A stretch of 64,000 nt of DNA from Thermoguttaceae bacterium (GCA_017937485.1 JAGBDN010000003.1:115920-179919); one strand, 5' to 3'; positions 43,492 to 52,882 are shown, counted from the stretch's first letter. The notes: generated by a model from the sequence alone, not told the origin. Made by a program: numbers and translations.

Positions 43492-44616
43492 TTGAAAAAA
43501 CGGTTTAACGATTTCGACGCTTCCGACGCCGACGCGGCTTACGCCGAACCTTATTTGCGTCCGGCTCGCTCCTCGCGTCTCGGCTGTTTCGGTCGTCTCG
43601 CGCTAACGGCGGCGCTCCTTGTCGTCGCGCTCGGCTCGGTCGCGGCGCTTTTTTATTGGCGAAGCGTCTCGGCGCCGATCGACGCCGAAAACGCGTCGAC
43701 CGGAAAACTCGTCGGTTGGCTCGCCCTTCGCGATTTGAGCGTCGAAACGCCGGAAACGCGCGAACGCCTCTTCGACCGTTACGTCGAAACGCTCGGCGGG
43801 CCCGACGGCGTCGTCGAACCGGAAAAGCTCGAACTCCCGCCGCAAGCGAAGAAATTCGCGCGAATCTTTTTCGCCGATCGCGCTAAAGACGAAGCGGAAG
43901 AAGAGTTGCAATTCGAAGAAGACGCCGTCGCTTCGGTCGCGAACTCGCCGTCGACCGCCGAACGCCCGTCCTATTGGCGACTCGATTATTACGTCGCGCC
44001 GCGTCCCGTCGACTCGCCGCAAACAAGCGAATACGTTCTTTCCGACGACGTTCGCCCCGGGCCCGCGCTCCTCAAACGTTGGAACGCGGCTCGCGAACAA
44101 GCGCAAAACGGCGCCGCGAAAACGAAAAAAACGCACGCCGTCGAAAAGAATATTCGACTCCTCGTTATGCAGTGGTTCGTCGCGAAACGCAAAGCCTACG
44201 ACGCCGCCCCGGACGCCGAAAAAGCGCGCCAACTCGAAAAAACGCGCGACGAACTCCTCGGTTGGCAGGAATTTTATGAGAAAATTCAAGCCGACGCGAC
44301 CCAAACGACGCCGACGCGCGCCGAAATGTTGGCCGAGTTCGAAAAAACCGTCGACAGTTGGAACGAGTTCGCAACGCCGGAAGAACTCGCGAAAACGCTT
44401 TGGTTCAAAGACTTAATCGTCGCCGCCGTCGCCGCGCAAGAAACGCCGCTCGGTCGCTTCGCGCCGTCGACGCCGCCGCGCGCCCGCTTCGCGGCGACGG
44501 AAGAAACGTCCGAAAACGCCGCCAAAAAGAAGCGCGCTTTCGGGCGCCGAACGCTCGACGCGGCGCGACGTTTCTTCTTCGGAACGCCGAACGAAGCCGA
44601 CTCGCCGGCGCTCTAA
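43492..44616 (+). CDS. Single-pass membrane protein of unknown function
   Basis: A 374-residue protein I do not recognise. A short acidic and aromatic N-terminus is followed by one membrane segment (about 35-57, LALTAALLVVALGSVAALFYW) and a long soluble region, strongly charged and helical (VVEPEKLELPPQAKKFARIFF, EKARQLEKTRDELLGWQEFYEKIQ). The C-terminus is basic (KKKRAFGRRTLDAARRFFFG). The start is TTG at 43492 because AAGGAAA lies just before it; an in-frame TTG at 43423 lies inside the 25-bp repeat and lacks a ribosome site. It converges with the McsA-like gene and shares its terminator. Confidence 0.68.
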   Translation: MKKRFNDFDASDADAAYAEPYLRPARSSRLGCFGRLALTAALLVVALGSVAALFYWRSVSAPIDAENASTGKLVGWLALRDLSVETPETRERLFDRYVETLGGPDGVVEPEKLELPPQAKKFARIFFADRAKDEAEEELQFEEDAVASVANSPSTAERPSYWRLDYYVAPRPVDSPQTSEYVLSDDVRPGPALLKRWNAAREQAQNGAAKTKKTHAVEKNIRLLVMQWFVAKRKAYDAAPDAEKARQLEKTRDELLGWQEFYEKIQADATQTTPTRAEMLAEFEKTVDSWNEFATPEELAKTLWFKDLIVAAVAAQETPLGRFAPSTPPRARFAATEETSENAAKKKRAFGRRTLDAARRFFFGTPNEADSPAL

Positions 44617-44636
44617 TCGGCGTCGTTAAAAACGTT

Positions 44637-44683
44637 AAACGCCGCGCTCGATTCGGTTGCGACCTTTCGAACGCGGCGTTTTT
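44637..44683. terminator. Bidirectional hairpin between convergent genes
   Basis: AAACGCCGCG (44637-44646) pairs with CGCGGCGTTT (44672-44681), 25-base loop, T-run after on the plus strand and A-run before. Confidence 0.75.
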
Positions 44684-44704
44684 CGTTTTTATCGTCGACT
44701 TGCG

Positions 44705-45283
44705 TCAAGCGATTTTGAGCGTCAGCTCCTTAATTTTATCGCGCAACACCGACGCGCGCTCGTAATCCTCCGTCGCGACGGCGTCGACCAACTCGTTGCG
44801 CAACCGAACGAGCGTCGGGCCGTAATCGACGACGACGCCTCGCCGTCGCGGCGTTTTGCCGACGTGTTCGCTCGCGCCGTGAACGCTCAACAAGAACGGG
44901 TCGAGCCGATCTTGGAACGCTCGATAATCGTTCGCGCACCCCAAGCGCCCGGTTTTGCGGAACTCTTGGAAACCGAGTCCGCAACACGGACACGACTGGA
45001 AGTCCGTTTCCATCAGGTCTTCGGTCAATTCTTTGAGCGACGCGTCGTTTTCTTCGTCGGCGCTCGACGCGTTTTCGCAATCGCATTCGCAATCGTCGCC
45101 GCAGGAACATTCGGAACCGCAACCGCAAGAATGTTCGTCGGTTTCGTCGGCTTTTTGCGCGTCGTTTTTGTGTAAATATTCGTAAGCGTGTTCGTCGCAC
45201 AAATGCAGCTCTTCCGGCTGCGACGAATCGTTCATTTCGGTGATGTGAAACGTCGCGACTTTATCGCATTTTTGGCATTTCAT
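44705..45283 (-). CDS. McsA-like zinc-finger / UVR-motif protein
   Basis: A 192-residue cytoplasmic protein. CQKC and LCDEH (residues 3-6 and about 28-32) form a first zinc site, CPCC with GCANDY (about 97-117) a second, and the C-terminal UVR motif is ATEDYERASVLRDKIKEL near 170-188. This is the order seen in McsA, an activator of the McsB arginine kinase and partner of ClpC. Between the zinc sites sits a Cys/Asp/Glu-rich segment (about 52-68, CGCGSECSCGDDCECDC), not part of usual McsA. No mcsB or clpC is adjacent. AAAGG precedes the ATG. Confidence 0.85.
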   Translation of the reverse strand: MKCQKCDKVATFHITEMNDSSQPEELHLCDEHAYEYLHKNDAQKADETDEHSCGCGSECSCGDDCECDCENASSADEENDASLKELTEDLMETDFQSCPCCGLGFQEFRKTGRLGCANDYRAFQDRLDPFLLSVHGASEHVGKTPRRRGVVVDYGPTLVRLRNELVDAVATEDYERASVLRDKIKELTLKIA

Positions 45284-45422
45284 AACGTCGCCTTTTATCG
45301 GGTCAAGATTTGACGGAAAACGGGACGCCGAAAAATCGGACGTTCGCGCCGACCGTCGGGGTTCGGGTCGGCGAAAACGTTCGCGGAGCCGAACCGGAGC
45401 AAATTACAGGGAAGGATAACCT

Positions 45423-45447
45423 TTCGAGCGTTTTGCGTCAAGAGCGC
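45423..45447. repeat. 25-bp direct repeat, copy 2
   Basis: Identical to 43413-43437 (TTCGAGCGTTTTGCGTCAAG plus five bases). Confidence 0.8.
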
Positions 45448-45630
45448 AAAGCGAAAAAACGCGCCGGCGGCGACGAACGTCGCGACCCGAAACGCCCAAA
45501 GACGCGGAATCGTCGGCGCGTTCGATTTTATTTTACGCGCTTCGACGTTTTTGGAAAGCGGAGGAAAGCGAAATTTTCCGCAAAATTTCCCGAAACGCTT
45601 TCCCGACTCCGCTCGACGCGCTCCGACGTA

Positions 45631-45670
45631 AAAAAAAACGGAGGCCCGAATCGCTTCGAACCTCCGTTTT
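45631..45670 (-). terminator. Terminator of the RND efflux operon
   Basis: On the minus strand AAAACGGAGG (45661-45670) pairs with CCTCCGTTTT (45635-45644) around 16 bases, followed by more T (45631-45634). Confidence 0.8.
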
Positions 45671-45708
45671 CGACTTGCGTCTAAATCGCCGTTTTAGGCG
45701 CGCTTGCG

Positions 45709-48700
45709 TCAGGCGCTCGCGCTAACGTCGGCGTTTTGTTCGCTCGCCTTATTATTCTTCGGCGGGTACAACAACTTGCGGTTGAAAATCCCGACGACGA
45801 AGACGTAGAAGAGCGGAACGAAGAAAATCGCCAAAAACGTCGCGGCCAACGTTCCGCCGAGAACGCACGTCCCGAGCGATTGTTGGCTGACCGCGCTCGC
45901 GCCGTGCGCCCGAACCATCGGAAGAACGCCGAGCGCGAACGCCATCGACGTCATAATGATCGGACGCAAACGCAATTTCGACGCGATCACCGCCGCTTTC
46001 AAGAGCGGAACGTTCTCCTTCTCGACCATCTGCTTCGCGAACTCGACGATCAAAATCGCGTTCTTCGCCGACAGCCCCATAACGGTCAACAAACCGATTT
46101 GGAAGAAGACGTCGTTCGAAAGACCGCTGTTGAGCGTCGCGAAAATCGCGCCGAGCGCGCCGAACGGAACGACCATCGCGATCGAAATCGGAACCGACCA
46201 GCTTTCGTAAAGCGCCGCCAAGCAAAGGAAAACGACGACCATCGCGAGCGCGTAAAGTCGACCCGTTTGCGAACCGGCTTGACGCTCTTCGAACGAAATC
46301 CCGGAATAGCTCAACCCGACGCCCTGCGGAAGTTGGTTTTCGACAATGTCTTCGACGACCTTCATCGCGTCCCCGGTGCTGACGCCCGGAAGCGGAATCG
46401 CGGTGAACATGACGCTCTCGACGCCGTTAAAACGAGCGAGTTTCGGCGCGCCGTGAATCCAGCGTCCGGACGCGAACGCCGAGAACGGCACCATTTGCCC
46501 GTCTTGGTTGCGCGCGTGCCATTTTTCCAAGTCGACCGGATTGACGCGGGACGACGGCTCGCCCTGCGCGTACACCTTCTTGACGCGGCCGCGGTCGACG
46601 AAGTCGTTAATGTACGCCGAACCGAGCGCGATCGACAGGACGTTGTTAACGTCGGTCAGGTTCATCTTCATCGCGCGGACTTTTTCGGAATCGACGTCGA
46701 TTTTGTACTGCGCTTCGTCCGGAAGAGCGTTCGGGAACGCGATCGCGAACTTGCCGCTTTGCATCATCGCGCCGAGGAATTGGCCCTGAATCGCGTTGAA
46801 CTTGTCGTGTCCGACCGCCGCTTGGTCTTGCAGGAAGAATTCCAAACCGGAAGCCGTTCCAAGCTCCATAATCGACGGCGGAACGATCGGCGTGATTTGC
46901 GCTTTGTTGAAGCCGGCGAACGCGCCCATCAGGCGGTCGCGAATGGAGTAAACGTCTTGCCCTTCCCCTTGACGTTGGTCGAACGGCTTCAAACTGACGA
47001 AGCAGATCGCGGCGTTCGGGTTCATCCCGGAGAAGCTAAAACCGGTAACTTCGAAGACCGCGTTGACCGAGTCCGACTCGTTGGCGAGGAGATAATCGGT
47101 AATCTGCGCGACGACTTTTTCGGTGCGTTCTTGGCTCGCGCCTTCCGGGAGCTGCGCTTGAACGAAGAGCGTCCCTTGGTCTTCGTCCGGGAGGAACGCC
47201 GTCGGCATTTGCGGATACAACCGCGCGACCGCGACGACGATCAAGACGAAGAGAACCATAAAGCGCAAACGACGGCGAACGATGTAACCGACCGAACGAC
47301 CGTAACCGGCGGAACAGGCGTTGAACCCGAAGTTGAACGCTTTAAAGAACCAACCGAACAGCAAGCCGAACAGGTCGAAACGCTTTTTGCCGTGCGATTT
47401 CAACATCGTCGCGCAAAGCGCCGGGGTGAACGTCAACGCGATAAAGACCGACAGCGTCATCGCCGAAATAATCGCGACGGAGAACTGACGGTAAATAACG
47501 CCGGTCGACCCGCCGAAGAACGACGTCGGAATAAAGACGGCGCAGATAACGGCGCCGACGCCGACGAGCGCGCCTTGGATTTGATCCATCGTCTTTTTCG
47601 TCGCCGCTTTCGCGTCCAAGCCCTCTTCGCTCATCAAACGCTCGACGTTCTCGACGACGACGATCGCGTCGTCGACCAAGAGGCCGATCGCCAACGTCAA
47701 CGCGAACATAACGATGACGTTCAACGACATCCCGCAAGCGTAAATAACGCCGAACGTCCCCAAAAGAACGACCGGAACCGCGAAGGTCGGAATCAACGTA
47801 ACGCGGAAACGTTGCAGGAAGAGGAACATAACGCCGAAGACCAAAACGATCGCTTCGACCAGCGTGTGCGCGACCTTCTCGATCGACTCTTCGACGACCG
47901 GCGCGTTTTCTTGCGCGTAAGCGACTTTAACGCCCGGCGGGAAGAATTTTTTCATTTCTTCGACGCGTTTTTTAACTTCTTCCGTCGTTTCCAAAACGTT
48001 CGCGCCGGCGGCCAAACGCAACGCCAACCCGCAGCCGGGGTAGGCTTTAGCGATCGTCTCGCCGGTTTCCGCGTCTTCCGTAACGGCGCCGACGCGAGCG
48101 CTAAAGCCGTATTTTTCGCGACCGAGTTCGAGATCGGCGACGTCCGAAAGGCGAACTTGCGAACCGTCCGGATTCGTGCGAATCAAGATGTTTTCAAACT
48201 GCTCTTTCGACGTCATACGGCTCGTCGCGACCATCGTCGCGGTGAATTGCGCGCCGGCGACGGTCGGGTCGCCCGCGAGACGCCCGGCGGAAACTTGGAC
48301 GTTTTGCTCTTGCACCGCGGCCAAGACGTCTTGCGGCGTCATATTGTAACTGCGGAGTTTGTCCGGTTTGAGCCAAGCGCGCATCCCGTACTGACCGCCG
48401 AACACTTGGATGTAACCGACGCCGTCGACGCGCCCGAGCGGTTCTTTCAGCGTCGATTCGATGAGGTCGCCCAAGTCGCTTTCGTCCATCGAACCGTCTT
48501 CGCTGTAGAGCGTAACGATGAGGAAGAAGTTGATCTGTTGTTTGTCGACGCTCATCCCCTGCGCTTGGACTTCCGCCGGAAGAAGCGGGGTCGCGAGCGA
48601 CAGTTTGTTCTGCACCTGAACCTGCGCGATGTCCGGGTCGGTTCCTTGTTCGAAGGTGAGGATGATTTCGAAAATACCGTTCGAGGCGCTCGACGAGTCC

Positions 48701-48933
48701 ATATAACGGTAGCCGTCGAGCCCGGTCATTTGTTGCTCGACGATTTGGACGACGGAGTCGCGGATCGTGTCGGCGGACGCGCCCGGGTAGAACCCGTTGA
48801 TCGCGATCGCCGTCGGCGCGACGTTCGGATACTGCGAAATCGGCAACCCGAGAACCGCCAGCGTCCCGCCCAACATAATCAGGATCGCGACGACCCAAGC
48901 GAAAATAGGCCGCTCAATAAAAAAATGAGACAC
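45709..48933 (-). CDS. RND (HAE1/AcrB-type) multidrug efflux pump
   Basis: A 1074-residue inner-membrane proton-driven pump. The start is IERPIFAWVVAILIMLGG, typical of the family. The proton relay is intact: LLVDDAIVVVENVERLM near 414 (Asp-Asp of helix 4) and GLSAKNAILIVEFAKQM near 954 (Lys of helix 10). Two large periplasmic loops, each of about 300 residues, hold porter and docking domains. A GTG at 48933 with GGGAGGTG just upstream is the start. It is the second gene of an operon; its adaptor ends 19 bases upstream. Substrates cannot be predicted. No outer-membrane partner is in the operon. Confidence 0.96.
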   Translation of the reverse strand: MSHFFIERPIFAWVVAILIMLGGTLAVLGLPISQYPNVAPTAIAINGFYPGASADTIRDSVVQIVEQQMTGLDGYRYMDSSSASNGIFEIILTFEQGTDPDIAQVQVQNKLSLATPLLPAEVQAQGMSVDKQQINFFLIVTLYSEDGSMDESDLGDLIESTLKEPLGRVDGVGYIQVFGGQYGMRAWLKPDKLRSYNMTPQDVLAAVQEQNVQVSAGRLAGDPTVAGAQFTATMVATSRMTSKEQFENILIRTNPDGSQVRLSDVADLELGREKYGFSARVGAVTEDAETGETIAKAYPGCGLALRLAAGANVLETTEEVKKRVEEMKKFFPPGVKVAYAQENAPVVEESIEKVAHTLVEAIVLVFGVMFLFLQRFRVTLIPTFAVPVVLLGTFGVIYACGMSLNVIVMFALTLAIGLLVDDAIVVVENVERLMSEEGLDAKAATKKTMDQIQGALVGVGAVICAVFIPTSFFGGSTGVIYRQFSVAIISAMTLSVFIALTFTPALCATMLKSHGKKRFDLFGLLFGWFFKAFNFGFNACSAGYGRSVGYIVRRRLRFMVLFVLIVVAVARLYPQMPTAFLPDEDQGTLFVQAQLPEGASQERTEKVVAQITDYLLANESDSVNAVFEVTGFSFSGMNPNAAICFVSLKPFDQRQGEGQDVYSIRDRLMGAFAGFNKAQITPIVPPSIMELGTASGLEFFLQDQAAVGHDKFNAIQGQFLGAMMQSGKFAIAFPNALPDEAQYKIDVDSEKVRAMKMNLTDVNNVLSIALGSAYINDFVDRGRVKKVYAQGEPSSRVNPVDLEKWHARNQDGQMVPFSAFASGRWIHGAPKLARFNGVESVMFTAIPLPGVSTGDAMKVVEDIVENQLPQGVGLSYSGISFEERQAGSQTGRLYALAMVVVFLCLAALYESWSVPISIAMVVPFGALGAIFATLNSGLSNDVFFQIGLLTVMGLSAKNAILIVEFAKQMVEKENVPLLKAAVIASKLRLRPIIMTSMAFALGVLPMVRAHGASAVSQQSLGTCVLGGTLAATFLAIFFVPLFYVFVVGIFNRKLLYPPKNNKASEQNADVSASA

Positions 48934-48952
48934 TTTTCACCTCCCGTCGCAA

Positions 48953-50272
48953 TTATTCGGCTTGTTCCGACGCGGTTTCGGCGGCGGGCGCTTCGGCTTG
49001 AACCGGCGCGGCTTCGGCGACGGGCGCTTCGGCTTGCTCGGCTTGTTCGTAATCGCGAATCATTTCGACGTCGGTCGCTTCGGTCGGCGCGACTTCGGCG
49101 CCTTGACTGATAAACTGAACGCCTTCGACGACGATACGGTCGCCCGGTTCGAGCCCGGATTCGACGATCGCCGTAATGCCGAGCGTTCGTTCCGAAACGA
49201 TCGGGCGTTGAACCGTTTTGTTTTCCGCGTCGACGACCCAAACGAACGGCTCGCCCTTGGCGTTGCGGAAGACGCCTTGTTGCGGAATGAGAATCCCGTT
49301 CGGACGGGAACCGTAAGTAACGAACGCGCGAACGAACATCCCCGGGAGGAGAGCGCCGTTCAGCTCTTTCCAGTTCGGGTTCTCGAAAACCGCGCGGACG
49401 GCGACCGTCCCGACCGACGCTTCGACGGCGTTGTCGACGCGTTCGACTTTCCCGGTCAGCGGATAGCGCGTTCCGTCTTCGAGTTCGATTTCGACCTTCG
49501 CGCCTTGGAAATACGGGCAAAGTTCTTCGCCTTCTTGCGGGTGAAGCGTCGCGAGCGCCGACGCGACCGACGGTTTGAGGTCGACGTAAATTTTGTCGAT
49601 TTGTTGAATCGTCGTCATCGCGAGCGGTTGGCCGGTCGAGACGAGCGCGCCTTCGGTAACTTGCGAGAAACCGACGCGACCGGAAATCGGCGCTTCGACG
49701 CGGCAGTATTCGATGTTCAAGTCGGCGAGCGCAAAGTCGGCTTGCGCGGTCGCGAAGGAGTTGGCCGTCGTGTCGGCGTCTTGTTGGCTCGTCGCGTTTT
49801 TATCGACCAAGCTCGTAACGCGGGTGTTTTGCTTCGTCCAGAAGTCGACTTGCGCTTTCGCTTTCGCGCGGTTTTGGACGTAAATGCGGTCGTCGATTTG
49901 GTAAAGTTGCTGTCCTTCCTCGACCGCGGAACCTTCTTCGAATTTGCGTTCCAGGACGATGCCGCTAACTTGCGGGCGCACTTCCGCGACGTTGTAAGCC
50001 GCGGTGCGTCCCGGGAGTTCGAGAATCAACGGAACCGCTTCCGTTTTGACGGTGTAAACGCCGACTTGCGGAATTTGCGGCGCGGCCGATTGCACGTCCG
50101 GCCCGGCGGCGGCCGCTTCGTCTTTTTTCAAACCAAGTTTAACCAACGTCGAGTCGAGTTGTTCGCAACCGGAAAACGCGACGAGAGCGGAGCAAACCGC
50201 GACGGCGCAAATCGGCAAACGCGAAGACGACGAGAAACGACGCCCGACGGCGCCGAAACGAAACGCTTGCAT
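48953..50272 (-). CDS. RND efflux periplasmic adaptor (membrane fusion) lipoprotein
   Basis: A 439-residue AcrA/MexA-type adaptor. A lipoprotein signal (VAVCSALVAFSGC) ends near residue 35. Then come the barrel-sandwich half ELPGRTAAYNVAEVRPQVSGIV, a helical hairpin (about 130-195, KAKAQVDFWTKQNTRV with ADFALADLNIEY), the second lipoyl half EAPISGRVGFSQVTEG, a beta-barrel and a membrane-proximal domain (VSERTLGITAIVESGLEPGDRIVVEG). The C-terminal 40 residues are a Glu/Ala/Pro/Gln tail. The ATG at 50272 is chosen since the next in-frame ATG (50407) lies inside the promoter at 50406. It heads the pump operon. Confidence 0.95.
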   Translation of the reverse strand: MQAFRFGAVGRRFSSSSRLPICAVAVCSALVAFSGCEQLDSTLVKLGLKKDEAAAAGPDVQSAAPQIPQVGVYTVKTEAVPLILELPGRTAAYNVAEVRPQVSGIVLERKFEEGSAVEEGQQLYQIDDRIYVQNRAKAKAQVDFWTKQNTRVTSLVDKNATSQQDADTTANSFATAQADFALADLNIEYCRVEAPISGRVGFSQVTEGALVSTGQPLAMTTIQQIDKIYVDLKPSVASALATLHPQEGEELCPYFQGAKVEIELEDGTRYPLTGKVERVDNAVEASVGTVAVRAVFENPNWKELNGALLPGMFVRAFVTYGSRPNGILIPQQGVFRNAKGEPFVWVVDAENKTVQRPIVSERTLGITAIVESGLEPGDRIVVEGVQFISQGAEVAPTEATDVEMIRDYEQAEQAEAPVAEAAPVQAEAPAAETASEQAE

Positions 50273-50405
50273 TTTCTTCTCAATAATCTTTACGGGGGCC
50301 GCTCGAAAGCGGGAACTGGGTTCGGCGGTCGTTCGTCGCGCGACGTCGAAAGAAGCGAAACGAGGGAAGACGCGAGGAAACGCCGCCGCCGATAGAATTT
50401 TATCC

Positions 50406-50433
50406 ATTATCGCCGACTTTCGCCGCTCGTCAA
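50406..50433 (-). promoter_or_regulatory. Promoter of the RND efflux operon
   Basis: On the minus strand TTGACG (50428-50433) and GATAAT (50406-50411) are 16 bases apart. The leader would be about 125 bases. Confidence 0.6.
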
Positions 50434-50621
50434 GGAGGGGACGCGACGGAAAAAGCGGCGTTTGGGTCGACTTTTCCGCCGTCGGCCCTTAAAATCGGAG
50501 CGTCGCGGCGAACGAAAAAATTACCCTTAAGTACGCGAACGTTTCCGATTTATTACCGCAAAACGCTTTTTTTCCAAAATAAAGAAAAATTTTCTTTCCG
50601 CGTTCGTTCGGCCCCTTCCCT

Positions 50622-50648
50622 TGGTCGCGGCGCGTTTTTGGGTATAAT
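50622..50648 (+). promoter_or_regulatory. Candidate promoter of recQ
   Basis: TTGGTC (50622-50627) and TATAAT (50643-50648) are 15 bases apart, about 115 bases before the recQ ATG. Confidence 0.5.
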
Positions 50649-50763
50649 TAATAACGACGTTCGCGCCGACGGCGTTTCCGTTTTTTCCTTTCGCCGTTCG
50701 TTTGTTCCCCGACGTTTTTCCCTTTCCTTTTTCCTTTTTTCGCCCGCCCGCCGACTTACCGCG

Positions 50764-52746
50764 ATGTCCGCCGACGCCCTAACCGACCGCATTTACCAAA
50801 CGCTCGCCGACGCGTTCGGCTATCGAACGTTCCGCCCTTATCAAGAGGAGATCGTCCGCGCTCTGCTCGACCGCCGCGACGTGTTCGCGGTGATGCCGAC
50901 CGGCGGCGGGAAGTCGCTCTGTTATCAGCTCCCCGCGCTCCTGACGCCCGGCGTCTGCGTCGTCGTCAGCCCGCTGTTGTCGTTGATGAAAGACCAAGTC
51001 GACGCCGCGCAAAAGAACGGAATCTGCGCCGCGACGCTGAACTCGACGACTTCGCTCGCCGAGTTGCGCGACATTTACGCTTCGATCGACCGCCGAACGC
51101 TCGACTTGCTTTACGTCTCGCCGGAGCGGTTCAACACGCCGCGCTTCCAAGAGTTTTTGAAGTCGGTCGAACTCGGCTTTTTCGCGATCGACGAAGCGCA
51201 CTGTATTTCGCAATGGGGACACAACTTCCGCGCCGACTACCTCGAACTCGGCCAAATCGCCGACCTTTTCCCGAACTGCCCGATCGCCGCTTTCACCGCG
51301 ACCGCGACCGACCGCGTTTCGGAGGACGTGCAAACGCTCCTGAAACTCCGCGACCCGTTTTGCGTCCGCGCGTCGTTCGACCGACCTAACCTCTTTTATC
51401 AAATCGCTTATAAAGAGGATTTCGACCGCCAGCTCCTCGACTTTTTGCGAGAGGTTCCGGACGAATCGGGCGTCGTTTACCGCTCGACGCGCAAAAACGT
51501 CGAGAAGACCGCCGAATTCTTGCGCAAACAGGGGTTCAAAGCGGAGGCGTATCACGCCGGGCTGACCGACGCGGAACGAGCCCGCGTTCAAGACGCGTTT
51601 GCCAACGACGAGACGCCGATCGTCGTCGCGACGATCGCTTTCGGGATGGGAATCGACAAATCGAACGTCCGTTTCGTCGTTCACGGCGACTTGCCGAAGG
51701 ACGTCGAAAGCTATTATCAAGAAACGGGCCGAGCCGGTCGCGACGGCGCCCCGGCGCGCTGTCTCCTCGTGTACGGTTATCAAGATATCGCGATTCACCG
51801 GAGTTTTCTCGACGACTACCAAGACCCGGAAGCTCGCGACGCCGCGTCGCGTCGCTTGAACGAAATGGTCGCTTTCGCCGAGAGGGACGGCTGTCGACGC
51901 GCCAATCTTTTAAAATATTTCGGCGAAACGTATATTCCGCCGAACTTTAACGCCGACGAAAACGGTTCCGACGCAACCGACGACGCCGCGTCGCCCGAAA
52001 GCGCGTCGAAAAGCGGTTGCGGTTGCGGCGGTTGCGATTACTGCGTCGGTTCGATTCGCCGGGTCGACGCGACGGTCGACGCTCAAAAGGCGTTGTCCGC
52101 GATGCAGCGCACCGGGAACGCGTTCGGCGTCGGGCATATCGTCGACGTGTTGATCGGCGCCCGAACGGAGAAAGTCGAGCGATTCGGGCACGACCGCTTG
52201 CCGACGTTCGGCGTCGGGGCCGACCGCGACAAAACGTATTGGCGTTACTTGATTTCCGCGTTGTTGACGCAAGGAATCGCCGAACTCGACCCGTCGAAAA
52301 ACTTCCCGATACCGCGCGTTACCCGACTCGGTTGGGACGTGATGCGCGGCCAACGTTCGGTGAAAATCGTCGAGCGCCCGACCGGCAAAAAGAAAAAGAC
52401 GACGTCGCGTCGCTCCGGCGGCTCGTCGACGCTCTTAAGCGGAAGCGGCGCAAGCGTTTCGTTCAACTCGGCGTCGGCGAACCCTTACTCGAAAAACTCG
52501 CTTTCTCCTCGCGACCGTCGCTTGTTCGAAGAGTTGCGCGCGTTGCGTTTGCAGATCGCTAAAGACGAGAACGTCCCGCCTTACGCCGTTTTCAGCGACA
52601 AGACGCTCGTCGACATGACGTACCTAAAACCGGAGACGGACGGCGAATTTTTGGACGTTTCCGGCGTCGGGCGCCGCAAGCTCGAGAATTACGGATACGA
52701 GTTTATGCAGGCGATCCGCAAATTTTTAGAGGAAAACCCGAAATAA
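50764..52746 (+). CDS. recQ: ATP-dependent DNA helicase RecQ
   Basis: A 660-residue 3'-5' SF2 helicase of recombination and replication restart. In order: FRPYQEEIVRALL (motif 0), MPTGGGKSLCYQ near 45 (Walker A), IDEAHCISQWGHNFR near 142 (DEAH and aromatic loop), TATATDRV (motif III), TIAFGMGIDKSNVRFV and YYQETGRAGRDG (motifs V, VI). The zinc-binding part starts at GCRRANLLKYFG and ends at CGGCDYC, with about 40 extra residues in between. A winged-helix RQC region and a C-terminal HRDC domain (about 575-660, SPRDRRLFEELRALR) follow. The ATG at 50764 has no clear ribosome site; an upstream TTG would overlap the promoter. It is a single-gene unit. Confidence 0.96.
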   Translation: MSADALTDRIYQTLADAFGYRTFRPYQEEIVRALLDRRDVFAVMPTGGGKSLCYQLPALLTPGVCVVVSPLLSLMKDQVDAAQKNGICAATLNSTTSLAELRDIYASIDRRTLDLLYVSPERFNTPRFQEFLKSVELGFFAIDEAHCISQWGHNFRADYLELGQIADLFPNCPIAAFTATATDRVSEDVQTLLKLRDPFCVRASFDRPNLFYQIAYKEDFDRQLLDFLREVPDESGVVYRSTRKNVEKTAEFLRKQGFKAEAYHAGLTDAERARVQDAFANDETPIVVATIAFGMGIDKSNVRFVVHGDLPKDVESYYQETGRAGRDGAPARCLLVYGYQDIAIHRSFLDDYQDPEARDAASRRLNEMVAFAERDGCRRANLLKYFGETYIPPNFNADENGSDATDDAASPESASKSGCGCGGCDYCVGSIRRVDATVDAQKALSAMQRTGNAFGVGHIVDVLIGARTEKVERFGHDRLPTFGVGADRDKTYWRYLISALLTQGIAELDPSKNFPIPRVTRLGWDVMRGQRSVKIVERPTGKKKKTTSRRSGGSSTLLSGSGASVSFNSASANPYSKNSLSPRDRRLFEELRALRLQIAKDENVPPYAVFSDKTLVDMTYLKPETDGEFLDVSGVGRRKLENYGYEFMQAIRKFLEENPK

Positions 52747-52882
52747 CCGCCGCGCGCCGTTCTCTGCAAACGCAATGCTTGCAACTCCTTGCCGCCAACG
52801 AAGCGACGCGACGGCGCCGACACGCGTTTCCTTCGTTTCGTCGGTTTGCCCCTTATTTTTTCGACGCGGCCCCGACGCGCTT

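Larger units (their letters stand above)
45284..45708. other. 425-bp gap between the McsA-like and RND genes
   Basis: Contains copy 2 of the 25-bp repeat and the RND terminator. A 124-codon plus-strand frame starting at a TTG (45310) crosses both the repeat and the terminator and is arginine- and lysine-rich without domain signs, so it is not called. Confidence 0.55.
50273..50763. other. 491-bp divergent region between the efflux operon and recQ
   Basis: Holds one promoter for each direction (50406-50433 minus, 50622-50648 plus). Nothing else of note was seen; no regulator gene for the pump is adjacent. Confidence 0.55.

Noticed and set aside
45310..45684. A 124-codon plus-strand frame
   Set aside because: Starts with TTG without a ribosome site, crosses a repeat and the terminator of the opposite gene, and is a basic low-complexity sequence.
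45736..49110. A 1124-codon open frame on the plus strand opposite the RND operon
   Set aside because: It is antisense to clear pump and adaptor genes, very rich in Arg, Asp, Val and Phe, and shows no domain. GC-rich NCG codon use leaves few stop codons on the opposite strand.
50273..50407. A longer start (ATG at 50407) for the efflux adaptor
   Set aside because: It lies within the operon's -10 element and would put 45 basic residues before a clear lipoprotein signal.
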